In this document: positions 54,907 to 64,000 of the stretch, in pieces
Numbering within the stretch: position 1 is the stretch's first letter
Layout: the number at the start of each line of letters is the position of its first letter
Virus record (IMG/VR): IMGVR_UViG_3300038441_001119
Coordinates: 124,001-188,000 of that record
DNA from: a virus
DNA: 64,000 bases
Reading direction: 5' to 3' (one strand)
Notes under the pieces: generated by a model
The model's database searches: none
Told to the model about the DNA's origin: nothing
The model's input: only the letters and a program-made list of their open reading frames with translations
Position numbers and translations under genes: made by a program

Positions 54907-57768
54907 TTATTTACGTGCGTCGTGAACCACTTCCAGACGATCAACTTTCATGGTCCCCACAGAGGTGATACCTCCTGCTTTTTCTTTCGCTTCTTCTTCT
55001 TTGGTTTTCTTATCCAGCCACTGACGAATCGCATCAATACCTCCTTTATCGGCTCCCTTGATCATGTCGTCAGTAATCTTGATGCCAGTTTCTTTCTCCA
55101 GCATCGTCTTGTTGTCCTTCATGAAGTTCTGCTCCCAATGCCATCTGGCGTCCGAGTTCATCTGGACACCTTCTTCACCTCGGTAAGCACGACGGAGGGC
55201 GAGCTTGGCAGACTCGTCACCACGTACGGCAAGTCTACCGAGCTTGGACATCATTCTGTCGCCGCCTTCTTCGTTGTAGCCGAACGTAGTTTTACCGCCG
55301 AACTTCCACATCTGTTTGGTACGCACCAGCATCTCCTCACGCAGCTTAGCCGACTTCTCCGGGTCACCGAAAGCTAGGGTGTTACGTTCGGAGTCCGTAA
55401 GGTTCTTGCCAGTGATGTAGGAATAGTAGTCACCAAGAGATTGTTTACGGAGATCCCCCTCGTACTGCTCGTACTGTGACTCTGACATTAGTGTCATACG
55501 GTTGGTGTCGCCTTCCAGCATTTTAGTCCTGAAGCCCGCAGCTCCAAGTGCCTTCATGATCTCGGTAGCATTACCGGTTCCATTAAGGATACCATTCAGA
55601 CCTTTCATGTCCCCTACAGAGAGACCGAGAGCGCCCATGAATTTAGCATCTTTGCCGAACAGATCTCTTTGGTTGTCGGAGAATCTCAGGCTACCTACTT
55701 TCTCATCAAGAGCAATACCACCCATAGCCGCACCTTTGGCTGCCGCATACCGGAAGACTTCGTTCTCCGACAGAGAAGCCGTGCCTCCCGATACGAGGTT
55801 ATCGAAGATTGTCTGCTGAATACTGGCTTTGCCTGCGGCTGCATCGCCGCCGATCTTAGCTCTCTGAATGGAATTGAAGGCGGCATCCTTCTGTCCCTGC
55901 AGTAGTGCCTCTTGCGTAATAAAATTCTCTCCATTACCATGCGCAGCCCATTGGGCTTCACCCATGGTAAGAGCAGAAGACAGTTTACCCAGACCTCCCA
56001 TATCACCGGCGACAAGGGCAATCTGACCCATCACGTCGTCAATGGATGAACCACTTCGGGCAAGAACTTCAGCGCCGTCACCTGTAGCTAGGATCTCACG
56101 GACACGAGCCATATCACCTGCAGCAATGGCACCACGGATGGTATCCATCTTCTCTCCGCCGAAAGAGCCGAGGAGTGTTTCCAATAACCTGCCACCGTTT
56201 TTCTGGAAGCCTGCGAGAGTCTTGTCGCCTGCTACGTTTTTGGCAAGATGCTGGAAGCTGAGACCTTTCTGGAAGCGCGTCTGCTTGATGATACCTTTGG
56301 CGTAGGCTTCTCCGTGGACACTGTTGGAGATACCTGCGATAAGTTTCTCCGATGAAATGTCCAAGCGACCATGTGGTGCCATTAGACGTGAGGCATTGGC
56401 AAACGCCTGCGCACGCTCACGTGGATTCTTGGCGTTCTCCATAGCTTCCACAGCTTGCCTCATTTCAGGCGTATCGAAGCGACCGGGATCCTCAGTCATT
56501 CTCCATCGCATTTCCAGACCAAGTCGAGTCTCCTTCTGCATAGCGATTTGACCACCTTCCTCAGCCGACCGTTGAGTGAAAGTTTCTGGAGTTACGGTAG
56601 GGCGATATAGACCCTGCCTTGTAGCATTACCCGCCCAGCCTAAAGTAGACTTGTTCTGAATAGTCGCCAAGATGGCAGTCTGCATCGCAAAATGACTGCT
56701 ACCGACACCAAACCCTGCTTGCTGATAAGCTACCTGCGCTCCAGCAGCTCTTTCGAACATTACCTGAGAGTCAACCCCAGACGCAGCAGCGTGGTCCTTC
56801 AGCGCCTGTACTTTGGCGGTCATAGCTCGAATACTGCCTGCAGAGCTGCCTCCAGTGATACGACGGCTGATATCCAGAGTCTCGAACTCGGAGATCTTGC
56901 CATACACATCAGCCAGTGCATCTGTGAGTTTGAAGAAGTCAGTGATCTTCTCGCCTGTCTTCTCAATATTGTCCTTGATGGCTGTGAACCCCATGTTGGT
57001 GTTCTTAACGTTGTCCAAGGACTTCACAAGACCACTAAGACCAGCTTTACCAGCTCGGTTACTCAGCGAGTCAATACCAGCTGATAGTTCCGCGTCAGAC
57101 CCACCTCTGCGAAGGAGGTCGTTGACCATGTTGGACTCAGAGATACGGTTATTGTGTCTGAGATCCGAAGATGCATCCGAAAGGCGGTCTCTGAGCGACT
57201 TGGAACCAAAGGTGAACATTCGCTCACCGGCAAAGGCTCCATCAGCCGAGAGAGCCTGCATTGCGCGGGAAATCTGTGTAGGGTCGCGACCTTGGGTTCG
57301 AGTCGAAATACCGAAGCCATTCTGGTTGTAGAAATGGTCCGTCATCCGGTCGTAGAACATCTTAGCCATGGCGTCATTGGCGGCACCACCTCCGGAGATC
57401 ATCCGAGTAGTGTTACCCATGCCCATGTACATACCTGCATTCGGCAAGGATTGCTGAACGCCATATGCAAGGTCCACAAATGAACCTGATCCCATCATGC
57501 CCTGCAAAAGGGAGGAACCAAACCTGACATTAGCTCCACCAGAGGAGTAATGCAAATAGTCATACATCCGGTTGGCATTTTTAGCGCCAATACGGGCTAG
57601 TGCGGCCTGTCTCTCCATAGCTCGTACACGCGGATTGTTCATCTGCGCGTACTCCATCAGGTTCATCGACGAGTTCTTGCGAACATCCGCTTCCCATTGC
57701 CCGAAGGGATCGGGATTGAACCCACCCCCGGCATACCCACCTGAGCCACTGGCGTTATATTCGAACAC
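54907..57768 (-). CDS. Tape measure protein candidate
   Basis: 953 residues, the longest chain between chaperone-like and hub genes, where the tape measure is expected. It starts with GTG (57768). It is rich in Ala, Gly, Met and helical segments, with Gly-rich patches near both ends (NASGSGGYAGGGFN, MMGSGSFVDLAYG). It has no long hydrophobic membrane helices, and only the last 60 residues are strongly charged (TKEEEAKEKAGG). Length sets tail length in such proteins: at roughly 0.15 nm per residue this would give a tail near 140 nm, which is an estimate. A different internal virion role cannot be excluded. Confidence 0.68.
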   Translation of the reverse strand: MFEYNASGSGGYAGGGFNPDPFGQWEADVRKNSSMNLMEYAQMNNPRVRAMERQAALARIGAKNANRMYDYLHYSSGGANVRFGSSLLQGMMGSGSFVDLAYGVQQSLPNAGMYMGMGNTTRMISGGGAANDAMAKMFYDRMTDHFYNQNGFGISTRTQGRDPTQISRAMQALSADGAFAGERMFTFGSKSLRDRLSDASSDLRHNNRISESNMVNDLLRRGGSDAELSAGIDSLSNRAGKAGLSGLVKSLDNVKNTNMGFTAIKDNIEKTGEKITDFFKLTDALADVYGKISEFETLDISRRITGGSSAGSIRAMTAKVQALKDHAAASGVDSQVMFERAAGAQVAYQQAGFGVGSSHFAMQTAILATIQNKSTLGWAGNATRQGLYRPTVTPETFTQRSAEEGGQIAMQKETRLGLEMRWRMTEDPGRFDTPEMRQAVEAMENAKNPRERAQAFANASRLMAPHGRLDISSEKLIAGISNSVHGEAYAKGIIKQTRFQKGLSFQHLAKNVAGDKTLAGFQKNGGRLLETLLGSFGGEKMDTIRGAIAAGDMARVREILATGDGAEVLARSGSSIDDVMGQIALVAGDMGGLGKLSSALTMGEAQWAAHGNGENFITQEALLQGQKDAAFNSIQRAKIGGDAAAGKASIQQTIFDNLVSGGTASLSENEVFRYAAAKGAAMGGIALDEKVGSLRFSDNQRDLFGKDAKFMGALGLSVGDMKGLNGILNGTGNATEIMKALGAAGFRTKMLEGDTNRMTLMSESQYEQYEGDLRKQSLGDYYSYITGKNLTDSERNTLAFGDPEKSAKLREEMLVRTKQMWKFGGKTTFGYNEEGGDRMMSKLGRLAVRGDESAKLALRRAYRGEEGVQMNSDARWHWEQNFMKDNKTMLEKETGIKITDDMIKGADKGGIDAIRQWLDKKTKEEEAKEKAGGITSVGTMKVDRLEVVHDARK

Positions 57769-57774
57769 GGTCTA

Positions 57775-58230
57775 TTAACTGGTCACGGATTTCTTGGCAT
57801 CCTCTTTGGCTTTGGCTTCCTCGGCTTTAGCTTCTTTGAGATCTTGCATGATACTACGAATATCGTCTTCAGTAAAGGATTCGGAGTCGTCGCCCACAAT
57901 GTTGTGTTTCGAGAGAACCTTGTGCAGGTTAATCATCTTACCACTACGAGACATTGGGTTGAGGGCCTCCAGACCTTTGAAGTTAAATGCCTTGGCTGCA
58001 GAGATGTAGGAAGCCGCCTCCACAACTTGATGCATCAATTCAGCGCGACCCTGCGCATCATTGGAAGCAGAGACTAGACGCGACGTTAGGTCGAACCGTA
58101 ACTGATGGGTCCGTGCAACATCTTCAGCAGCCATTACGCCAAGAACTAGTTCCTGACGTACGATGGACCGAAAACCTTGAGGGTAGTCTGGAGGTATTAG
58201 TGAGTTATCCCGCAGATAGGCTGCCAGCAT
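57775..58230 (-). CDS. Tail assembly chaperone candidate (second of two)
   Basis: 151 residues. The ATG at 58230 overlaps the stop of the upstream gene as TGATG; a TTG one codon earlier also exists. Helical, ending in an Ala/Glu/Lys-rich tail (LKEAKAEEAKAKEDAKK). It lies directly before the tape measure, where tail assembly chaperones are encoded in most tailed phages, often as two overlapping frames. No frameshift slippery site was identified with confidence. Confidence 0.62.
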   Translation of the reverse strand: MLAAYLRDNSLIPPDYPQGFRSIVRQELVLGVMAAEDVARTHQLRFDLTSRLVSASNDAQGRAELMHQVVEAASYISAAKAFNFKGLEALNPMSRSGKMINLHKVLSKHNIVGDDSESFTEDDIRSIMQDLKEAKAEEAKAKEDAKKSVTS

Positions 58231-58955
58231 CAACTGATACCTGCGGTCGGCCAGAAATTTTGCTTTCGCAGGTTGTCGTTACAGATCTTCTCTTTGGCAT
58301 CAAACATACGGACAGCCATGGTGATAGCATTCCACTTAACACGGTGAACGTTACCGTAGGTGTCATCCACATGCTTCTTGAGTGCCTTGTGCTGTGCCGT
58401 GAAGTTACCTGTTGGACGTTGGAACAGCATTGAGGTATTGCCGAACTTCTCGACTTGGAAAGAGGCGATGTAGTATTGCAGGCGGGTGTAGTACCCCTCG
58501 ATACCTATGATCTCTCCTTTCTCACGCTCTGTTTTCAAACATTGATAGATGAAGTCCTCTTCTCCCATGGTACGAGAGCGAACTGTAATCTTCACCGTGT
58601 CAAAAGGTTCAACCGTGAGCCGGAAGGTCGTGTCATTCAGGAGCGCCTTGATATACAAATCCTTCTCCAGATCCGTAACGTCAATAGTTCCCAGATCAGG
58701 GAGCTTCTCCTCGAAAGTGATATGGTTACTTACCGTGGGAACATCCTTATCAAAATCATGATGTGTAGGGGACTCGATAAACTCGGCTTCTTTGGCTGCC
58801 TCTGGGGACGAGGTGATTGCCTCCAAGTCCTCTTTATCCAGTTGACTGTTATCGATAAGAACCTCGTTATCCGAAAAGAAGCCTCCTTTTTTAGCTGAAC
58901 CGCGCACGAAATTAACAACGTCGTCGCTGGTTACGTCTTGTAATTCTTCACTCAT
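58230..58955 (-). CDS. Tail assembly chaperone candidate (first of two)
   Basis: 241 residues. The N-terminal 90 residues are acidic and probably flexible (NVEIDD-like segments such as DNSQLDKEDLEAITSS). The rest is alpha/beta (RLTVEPFDTVKITVRSRTM, YYTRLQYYIASFQVEKFG). The position between the spike and tape-measure genes and the TGATG join to the next gene fit the G/GT-type chaperone pair. Sequence similarity to known chaperones is not evident by eye. Confidence 0.6.
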   Translation of the reverse strand: MSEELQDVTSDDVVNFVRGSAKKGGFFSDNEVLIDNSQLDKEDLEAITSSPEAAKEAEFIESPTHHDFDKDVPTVSNHITFEEKLPDLGTIDVTDLEKDLYIKALLNDTTFRLTVEPFDTVKITVRSRTMGEEDFIYQCLKTEREKGEIIGIEGYYTRLQYYIASFQVEKFGNTSMLFQRPTGNFTAQHKALKKHVDDTYGNVHRVKWNAITMAVRMFDAKEKICNDNLRKQNFWPTAGIS

Positions 58956-61330
58956 TAAGGTCTCACTTTCCGCTTTGTAGGTCTAGATGTCAAGTCAGTT
59001 TGATTCCAAGTATCTTCTGTCGATGGTTTATCCAGAACCTCACCTGCGTCGAACGGATGTATCTTCTCTTCGGTGTTGTTCTTACCGGGCCACGGAAGGG
59101 AGCTGGCATCAGTTCTGATCTGATTCTGAAGGTGGTCGTCCGAGAATTCCCATTCTTCATACTCACTATAGTCACTATCCTCATCCGAGTGCGTCTCGAT
59201 ATAGTCTTGGGCGTGTGGAAGATGCAAGGCATCCTCGGAGTCCTGCTCATACTGATGGTGGGCATCATCGTTGTACTTCCACTCGTAACCAGCCGCAACC
59301 TCCTGAACTGTCTGCTTGAGACGTTCATTGATGTCATTCTGGATGTTCTCAGAGTTGCCGTCTCCGTTGATGGAGATGTTACCCGGTCCCCCGACACGGA
59401 TGTGGTTAGTGTGAGCCGGGTCACCTTTCGAGATAGCAGGTCCGAAGATGTTACCGCCAACACGCAGGGTGTCTGCGACAGCCACCTTCTTAGCAAATGA
59501 AGCGTTACCGGAACTATTGATCTTGAACTTGTCACTTACGATGAAGTCACCTGATGGACGGAAGAAGGCGTCATTACCGTTGAACTGGAAGTCTCTGGTG
59601 GCGACACAGGTAATGTTACGCTTACTGTCCAATTTGATCAGTTTCTTACCATCCAAGATGATCTTCTCTCTGGTAGCCGTCAGACCAATGTCACCCTTCT
59701 CGGATTCCGCCAAGATGTCCTTGTTAGCGAGTATGGTGAGGCTGTGTTTAGGGACGTCAATGAAGACACCTGTCTTGACACTGTTCTCGCCTCCTTCTCC
59801 AGACTCACTGGTAGACTCAGTGTCTTCCTCAGCGTCGGACTTGATATACACAGTTCCCTCTTCCGAGAGTATGTTCATACCTTTCCGGGCTTTCAGGAAC
59901 ATATCCTCTTCTACAGAGGTGATCTCAACGGTCTTACGGGCTTTCTGGAAGATGTTATTGGCTACAACCACGAAGTCGCCGCCACAGTCAACGTGGACAT
60001 CCCTAGGAGCCGAAATCTGCACGAACCCGCGTCCCATGTAGACGGAAGAGCCGTATCCATCCATCAGAACAATAGAACCGTCACGGAAGATACGGATAGT
60101 GCTGTAGGTCTCAATGTACACCAGACCTGAATTGGTCTTGCGTTTGTCCTCTTCCCAGTTGTTTGGATCTGGTGCCGGGGTATCCTCTTCTGTAGCAATC
60201 TCGAAGTCTTTCTTGAGCTGACGGAAACGCTCCAGTGATTTGAAGTTCGACAGGTAACGTGCATACTCCCTCATCTGGTAAGCCATGTCCTGCGGAGTAT
60301 CTCCTTCTTTCCAAGTGCGGATAGGTTCAGTGTCCAAATCTTCAAAGTCTTCCGCCTTGTCACCCTCTGGGTCGTAGTGGCGCTTGAGTCGTTTGGGTAC
60401 GAGCTGACGACAGACGCGTTCGAGGACGATCTCCCCGGTAGTGCGCTGCAGGAAGGAGCCGTCGGCATTTACGTGGTGACTACCTTTGCCCGTCAATATA
60501 GCTGATGCCGAGCGTGCTGGCTCTTTGATGAACTCATGGATGAAGTCGCCAAGCCATCCTTCATACTGCCTGTAACGATCTTGGAAGTTATCCACGATGT
60601 CTTTCTCGTGGTTGTACTTCACCTGATTCTTTTTGGTAGCAGCTTTTGGCGTCTTTGCGGACAAACGGTTACCGGTCTCGTGTTCGTAGCTATTAAGTGA
60701 ACGCTCCACATTAACCCTACCGTCATTATAGATGTCCTCTGAACCAGCAGAGTGGAAGTGCTCAAAGTTCTCGCTGATGACGCGCACCATGTCGCGCAGC
60801 AGATGCGTCTCAATCTTGGCCTTGTCGCCAGATTTCATCATCATTAGGTTATTCAGGAATAGAAGACCCACGCCGAATGCGTTGGATAGGTCGAACTCAC
60901 CTTCCAAAATGTCACCAGTAGTCAGAGCATGGAAAGTACCTGCGGTTTTACCATAAACTTTACTCTCTTTACGGGTGTAAGAGCCGGTAGAGGTCTTAGC
61001 ACCCCCTGCGACCATATCGCCGGGTTCAGTGGGGAGAGCCTGAATGACAAACGACGTATTACCATATAGCACAGCCACACGCCCGCCCACTGGTGGAACT
61101 GTTTTAATCTTGAAGCCGAGTAGGGGCGCCATGATAGCTCCTGCGGCCCAGTAAACGTTCTCCAGCGTTGCAGCAGGGTTGTCTGTACGAATAACGCAGT
61201 GACCTGACGCAGCATTAACGCTAACAACGGTTCCTGTGTATATTTTACCCACATCAAAGAGGGCATTGCCGGAAGCATTCATTACTCCAGCCTGTTTGAC
61301 CGCTGCTACACCTACAAAGTCGTCTGACAT
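58955..61330 (-). CDS. Tail spike/hub protein with OB-fold, gp5/VgrG-like
   Basis: 791 residues. The N-terminal 120 residues look like the OB domain of gp5/gpV spikes (VGKIYTGTVVSVNAASGHCV, PPVGGRVAVLYG). A helical middle (about 170-390) follows. Then comes a long beta-helix with regular short strands (DVHVDCGGDFVVVANNIFQK, TVEITSVEEDMFLKARKG, GKKLIKLDSKRNITCVATRD), as in membrane-piercing needles. The C-terminal 100 residues are acidic and low-complexity (DEDSDYSEYEEWEFSD). No lysozyme domain is obvious. A promoter candidate and terminator lie just upstream. Confidence 0.75.
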   Translation of the reverse strand: MSDDFVGVAAVKQAGVMNASGNALFDVGKIYTGTVVSVNAASGHCVIRTDNPAATLENVYWAAGAIMAPLLGFKIKTVPPVGGRVAVLYGNTSFVIQALPTEPGDMVAGGAKTSTGSYTRKESKVYGKTAGTFHALTTGDILEGEFDLSNAFGVGLLFLNNLMMMKSGDKAKIETHLLRDMVRVISENFEHFHSAGSEDIYNDGRVNVERSLNSYEHETGNRLSAKTPKAATKKNQVKYNHEKDIVDNFQDRYRQYEGWLGDFIHEFIKEPARSASAILTGKGSHHVNADGSFLQRTTGEIVLERVCRQLVPKRLKRHYDPEGDKAEDFEDLDTEPIRTWKEGDTPQDMAYQMREYARYLSNFKSLERFRQLKKDFEIATEEDTPAPDPNNWEEDKRKTNSGLVYIETYSTIRIFRDGSIVLMDGYGSSVYMGRGFVQISAPRDVHVDCGGDFVVVANNIFQKARKTVEITSVEEDMFLKARKGMNILSEEGTVYIKSDAEEDTESTSESGEGGENSVKTGVFIDVPKHSLTILANKDILAESEKGDIGLTATREKIILDGKKLIKLDSKRNITCVATRDFQFNGNDAFFRPSGDFIVSDKFKINSSGNASFAKKVAVADTLRVGGNIFGPAISKGDPAHTNHIRVGGPGNISINGDGNSENIQNDINERLKQTVQEVAAGYEWKYNDDAHHQYEQDSEDALHLPHAQDYIETHSDEDSDYSEYEEWEFSDDHLQNQIRTDASSLPWPGKNNTEEKIHPFDAGEVLDKPSTEDTWNQTDLTSRPTKRKVRP

Positions 61331-61336
61331 ACAGCG

Positions 61337-61364
61337 ACAATACAGAAAATACCCCTAAAGTCAA
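61337..61364 (-). promoter_or_regulatory. Sigma-70-like promoter candidate for the spike operon
   Basis: TTGACT, 16 bases, TATTGT on the minus strand, in the gap between the tail-tube terminator and the spike gene. The -10 ends only 6 bp ahead of the ATG at 61330, so the transcript would be almost leaderless if used. Confidence 0.45.
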
Positions 61365-61374
61365 TAAATAGCAA

Positions 61375-61399
61375 ACCCCATCCCTTGTGGGGATGGGGT
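61375..61399 (-). terminator. Hairpin terminator after the tail tube gene
   Basis: ACCCCATCCC pairs with GGGATGGGGT (10 bp) around a 5-base loop, followed on the minus strand by TTTGCTATTTATT. It starts 25 bp after the stop of 61425-61862. It would let sheath and tube mRNA accumulate separately from the spike operon. Confidence 0.75.
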
Positions 61400-61424
61400 C
61401 GCACTCCTGTTATGGAGGGGTTAA

Positions 61425-61862
61425 TTATTTGGCTGCCATATCGGCAACCTTAAGATTGATTGTTTCTTGGATGGTGGTTTCACCAGCGGCGATATTGAAA
61501 CCGACCGAAGTGATAGCAGCACCAGTAAAGACCAGACCACCGCTACCGCAGACGCACTCATTTCCCTCTTTGAGGTCGATGGAGATCGTCTTGATGATTC
61601 CACACTTGGAGCCTTTCCAACCCGAGAAGAAACCATTACATCCGACATAACGTCCGATGTTTAGCGTTCCTTCCGCGTTACCGAAGCCCCAATACACACT
61701 GGCATCGCCAACCACCGCAATCGAGTCGATCCGACGACCGTACTCACCACGGATGGATTGTACAAGTTTACCGCCATCACCTTGGGTGGTGAGGATCGCA
61801 TACTCGGGAGCGGCGAATTGGGCGTCCGCCTTAACTTCCCTGTTGATACCGAAGAATCCCAT
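61425..61862 (-). CDS. Tail tube protein
   Basis: 145 residues, a compact beta protein (NREVKADAQFAAPEYAIL, TISIDLKEGNECVCGSGG, ETTIQETINLKVADM) encoded directly after the tail sheath, the usual order sheath-tube in contractile-tailed phages. The length (about 145-165) fits tube proteins such as T4 gp19. It begins 16 bp after the sheath stop and ends before a strong hairpin, giving a sheath-tube transcript for high expression. Confidence 0.78.
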   Translation of the reverse strand: MGFFGINREVKADAQFAAPEYAILTTQGDGGKLVQSIRGEYGRRIDSIAVVGDASVYWGFGNAEGTLNIGRYVGCNGFFSGWKGSKCGIIKTISIDLKEGNECVCGSGGLVFTGAAITSVGFNIAAGETTIQETINLKVADMAAK

Positions 61863-61878
61863 ATACGTGAATTATAGA

Positions 61879-64000
61879 TTAGAGAGTGAGACCTGTCACG
61901 GCTTCAAGTTCCACAGCCGTCACATTGTTCGGCACAGGGACTTCAAGTTTTGCTTTAACGAGAATCCGATCTTTGAACTTCGGATGAACTTTGACGGTGA
62001 CCGCTTCAAGTTCGCTGTTCTCGTCTGCGAAGGCGATCAGCTGAGGACCAACTTCCGAGGTAGCGTCTGCCATCGTTGCGCTCTTAAGGATTTCGAATGC
62101 CTTATTGCGAACCCATGCCAGCGTAGTTGCATTGACGTTCCGGCGTCCGATAACGGGGTCGATTTCGTCTTTGAACTGGAAGGAGATACTGTCGACGTTG
62201 GTTCCAACCGAATCTTCGTAGTAGAGGATACCGTCGGAAACATCCGTGGTCAGCTGGTGACGGATGAACACTTCACCACCTTCGAGTTCTTGGGTGATGA
62301 TGAACACACCGTTTGCAGCAGCGCGGTCAAGGTCAGCAGTCTCGTACTTGGAGTACATGAGAGGTGCTTCGACCACCGAGGTGATTTCCGTCTTCGAGAG
62401 ACCGATCCAAGGCACTTGAGCGCAACGGAGGCCAGCCACTTCACAAGCAAGGTACTTGTTTGGAATAGTGACGTATTCACCGTAGACATCGTAACCTAGA
62501 CCGTTGTCGCACCAGACGTTAACTGCGCGGCGGTTGTTGACGAACTTCGAGCGATTGATGATGTAGTCGATTTCGTTGTCGACGTTATCTTCTTTCGTGA
62601 TCACGACTGCGACTGGTTCAGCGATAGCAACCGCTGGACCGGTCGTCAGAATGATTTCCGTGTTCGAAACCACCGAACTGACTTTGTAAGTTCCACCGTC
62701 GATTGTGAGGCTGTCCCCATTAGCAACCAGAGTCGAGAGATTCTGAATTGCAGCGGTGAAGGTCACGAGGCGGTTACTACCTGCGTAGTCGGTAACGGTT
62801 GCGAGGTATGGGTTACCAGCGGAATCTTCGTCGATGATGTTGTAGGCTCCCGGATTGTCAGTACCGAAGTAGCAACGGCGGAAGTTCTTATGAGTCTCAT
62901 CGGACATCACCGAGCAGTGGTCGGCAACCGCTTTGATTGCACCAATGTCAGAGGTGAGGATTGCCAGAGCGTAGACGAGGTCATTGCGCTCAATCTTCTT
63001 GAGGGCTGCGACGTAGTCTGCGCGAGAGTAACCGTTCGTGCGAAGAGCGTAGACTCGGGTGTTCTGGGAACCTTTACGAGCACTGTAGACACCGTAGGCG
63101 AGGTCGTTCTGGATGTCGATACGTCCAAGCTTATCTTCGAAATCGCTTTCGTCGATGATGACTGCTTTGTCGCTCACCGAAACCGGAACCACTGCACGCC
63201 AGCTGGCTTTCAGTTCACCAATTCCATCAAGGAGGGTGATGTACTTGTATCCAGTGCTGCGGGCGGCTTGGTAGAGAGTGAGACCAGCTGCGTATTCCAG
63301 AGTGGAGGTTTCAGAGTCAAAGGTGAACGGGTTACCGTAGGCGAGGTTCGTTGCGAGATACTCACCAGTGAAGACCCGACGGATCTGAACTTCAAACTCA
63401 GCGTCTGTTTCACCAACCGCGAACTTGACTGGACCATCGAGGATCAGACCGTTGAATTCCGTCGCGGACTTGGCAGCTGCCTTGACTTTGATATAGAACA
63501 CATCGTTACCGCGAAGACCGGAGGCTGCGAGGGTGTTGAGGCTGTCGAACCTAACCGAGATACCCGAGGAACCGAGCGGGATGACTGTAACACCCGTGGA
63601 GGCGACGTTGTGGTCAGCAGCAGGAACCGCACCGAGTTGGTCGTAGATGGTGACCACCGCAGGACTTGCAGTGCCTTTACCAGTCTTGACCTTGATGTAG
63701 AGAGTATTGTCAACTTCACCGACGTAAGCCGAACCACTGTTTGCAGTGATCTGGGTCGAGAAGTTAGCTGCGCCGTAGACAAGGTTCACTTTGACTACGA
63801 ACTGTTCACCAACCGTAGGATCAACCGCACCGTTGGTCATGTCATAGACGAGGACTGCAACGTCTGGGAGAGTGATCGTGATGATATAAGCGCCGCCACC
63901 AGAATCGGTGATTGCGTAAGTACCAGAGCCAGTCACTTGACCGTTCGAGGAAGTGAAAGTAACCGTACCAGTGTCAGAGCCGGAATCAACCGTTGCCACC
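61879..64000 (-). CDS. Tail sheath protein (partial, 5' end outside window)
   Basis: At least 706 residues are visible and the start lies beyond the right edge. The C-terminal half has sheath features: an IDEDSAGNPY-type surface loop, then RCAQVPWIGLSKTEI, YETADLDRAAANGVFIITQE, and the family's 'G-x-x-x-I-R-x-x-x-T-T-D' phrase as GGEVFIRHQLTTD. The N-terminal part has repeated beta-sandwich segments with Gly/Thr/Val (TFTSSNGQVTGSGTYAITDS, FVVKVNLVYGAANFSTQI), like Ig-type insertions on the sheath surface. Contraction of this protein drives DNA injection. Confidence 0.85.
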   Translation of the reverse strand, partial: VATVDSGSDTGTVTFTSSNGQVTGSGTYAITDSGGGAYIITITLPDVAVLVYDMTNGAVDPTVGEQFVVKVNLVYGAANFSTQITANSGSAYVGEVDNTLYIKVKTGKGTASPAVVTIYDQLGAVPAADHNVASTGVTVIPLGSSGISVRFDSLNTLAASGLRGNDVFYIKVKAAAKSATEFNGLILDGPVKFAVGETDAEFEVQIRRVFTGEYLATNLAYGNPFTFDSETSTLEYAAGLTLYQAARSTGYKYITLLDGIGELKASWRAVVPVSVSDKAVIIDESDFEDKLGRIDIQNDLAYGVYSARKGSQNTRVYALRTNGYSRADYVAALKKIERNDLVYALAILTSDIGAIKAVADHCSVMSDETHKNFRRCYFGTDNPGAYNIIDEDSAGNPYLATVTDYAGSNRLVTFTAAIQNLSTLVANGDSLTIDGGTYKVSSVVSNTEIILTTGPAVAIAEPVAVVITKEDNVDNEIDYIINRSKFVNNRRAVNVWCDNGLGYDVYGEYVTIPNKYLACEVAGLRCAQVPWIGLSKTEITSVVEAPLMYSKYETADLDRAAANGVFIITQELEGGEVFIRHQLTTDVSDGILYYEDSVGTNVDSISFQFKDEIDPVIGRRNVNATTLAWVRNKAFEILKSATMADATSEVGPQLIAFADENSELEAVTVKVHPKFKDRILVKAKLEVPVPNNVTAVELEAVTGLTL

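Noticed and set aside
61657-62499. A 280-codon plus-strand frame
   Set aside because: It runs antisense through the tail tube and sheath genes and has no coherent protein features.
1-64000. CRISPR arrays, insertion sequences, integrases, homing endonucleases
   Set aside because: No regularly spaced direct repeats, transposase motifs, integrase signatures or inteins were recognised.

Overview
This window is part of a large tailed double-stranded DNA phage with a contractile tail (myovirus type). It carries a tail sheath, tail tube, tape-measure candidate, spike and baseplate genes. It also has a nearly self-sufficient replication and recombination set: family A DNA polymerase, DnaB-type helicase, TOPRIM primase, RecA/UvsX recombinase, UvsW-like helicase and an SbcC/SbcD pair. 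The large terminase subunit is present, but no portal, capsid or lysis gene was recognised, so the genome must be much larger than 64 kb. Host clues are indirect. A lipoprotein with a lipobox suggests a diderm host. Most start codons lack a Shine-Dalgarno sequence, and one tail protein has cysteine repeats resembling a family (DUF5977-like) common in Bacteroidota, so a Bacteroidota host is plausible but unproven.

Layout. Nearly all genes are on the minus strand and read right to left, usually with ATGA or TAATG start/stop overlaps. 1-3250: small proteins, several ending in a shared C-terminal peptide. 3285-24428: replication, recombination and repair, interrupted by a 699-residue tagged protein (17541-19640) and by a structured, mostly non-coding region (13246-13701). 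24403-27620: small unknown proteins. 27621-29501: terL on the plus strand, fitted between minus-strand genes with no spacer. 29498-32621: four tagged beta-solenoid-like proteins. 32700-39284: an accessory island with a BCS1-like AAA ATPase, an MBL-fold hydrolase, a macro domain, a CoaB-like/class II aldolase fusion, a lipoprotein, membrane peptides and a MYG1/DHH-like hydrolase. 39425-43631: two unknown proteins and a large plus-strand protein with a primase-like zinc finger. 43628-64000: the tail module (sheath, tube, spike, two chaperone candidates, tape measure, hub, baseplate) with an embedded sigma factor.

Main discovery candidate: nine proteins scattered over 32 kb, with different bodies, end in the same C-terminal peptide: two or three Glu, then an aromatic or Met, a small or aliphatic residue, Phe/Trp, and a final Val/Ile (for example TEEYVFV, EEEMVFI, TEEFVWI). 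Codons vary synonymously between copies, so selection appears to act on the peptide. It looks like a C-terminal address or docking tag, perhaps for virion incorporation, for a PDZ-like receptor or protease, or for a phage-made compartment. Other notable points are overlapping small genes, hairpins 13-18 nt ahead of start codons, two matching promoter-plus-hairpin units, and possible counter-defence enzymes (Apyc1-like MBL fold, DarG-like macro domain).
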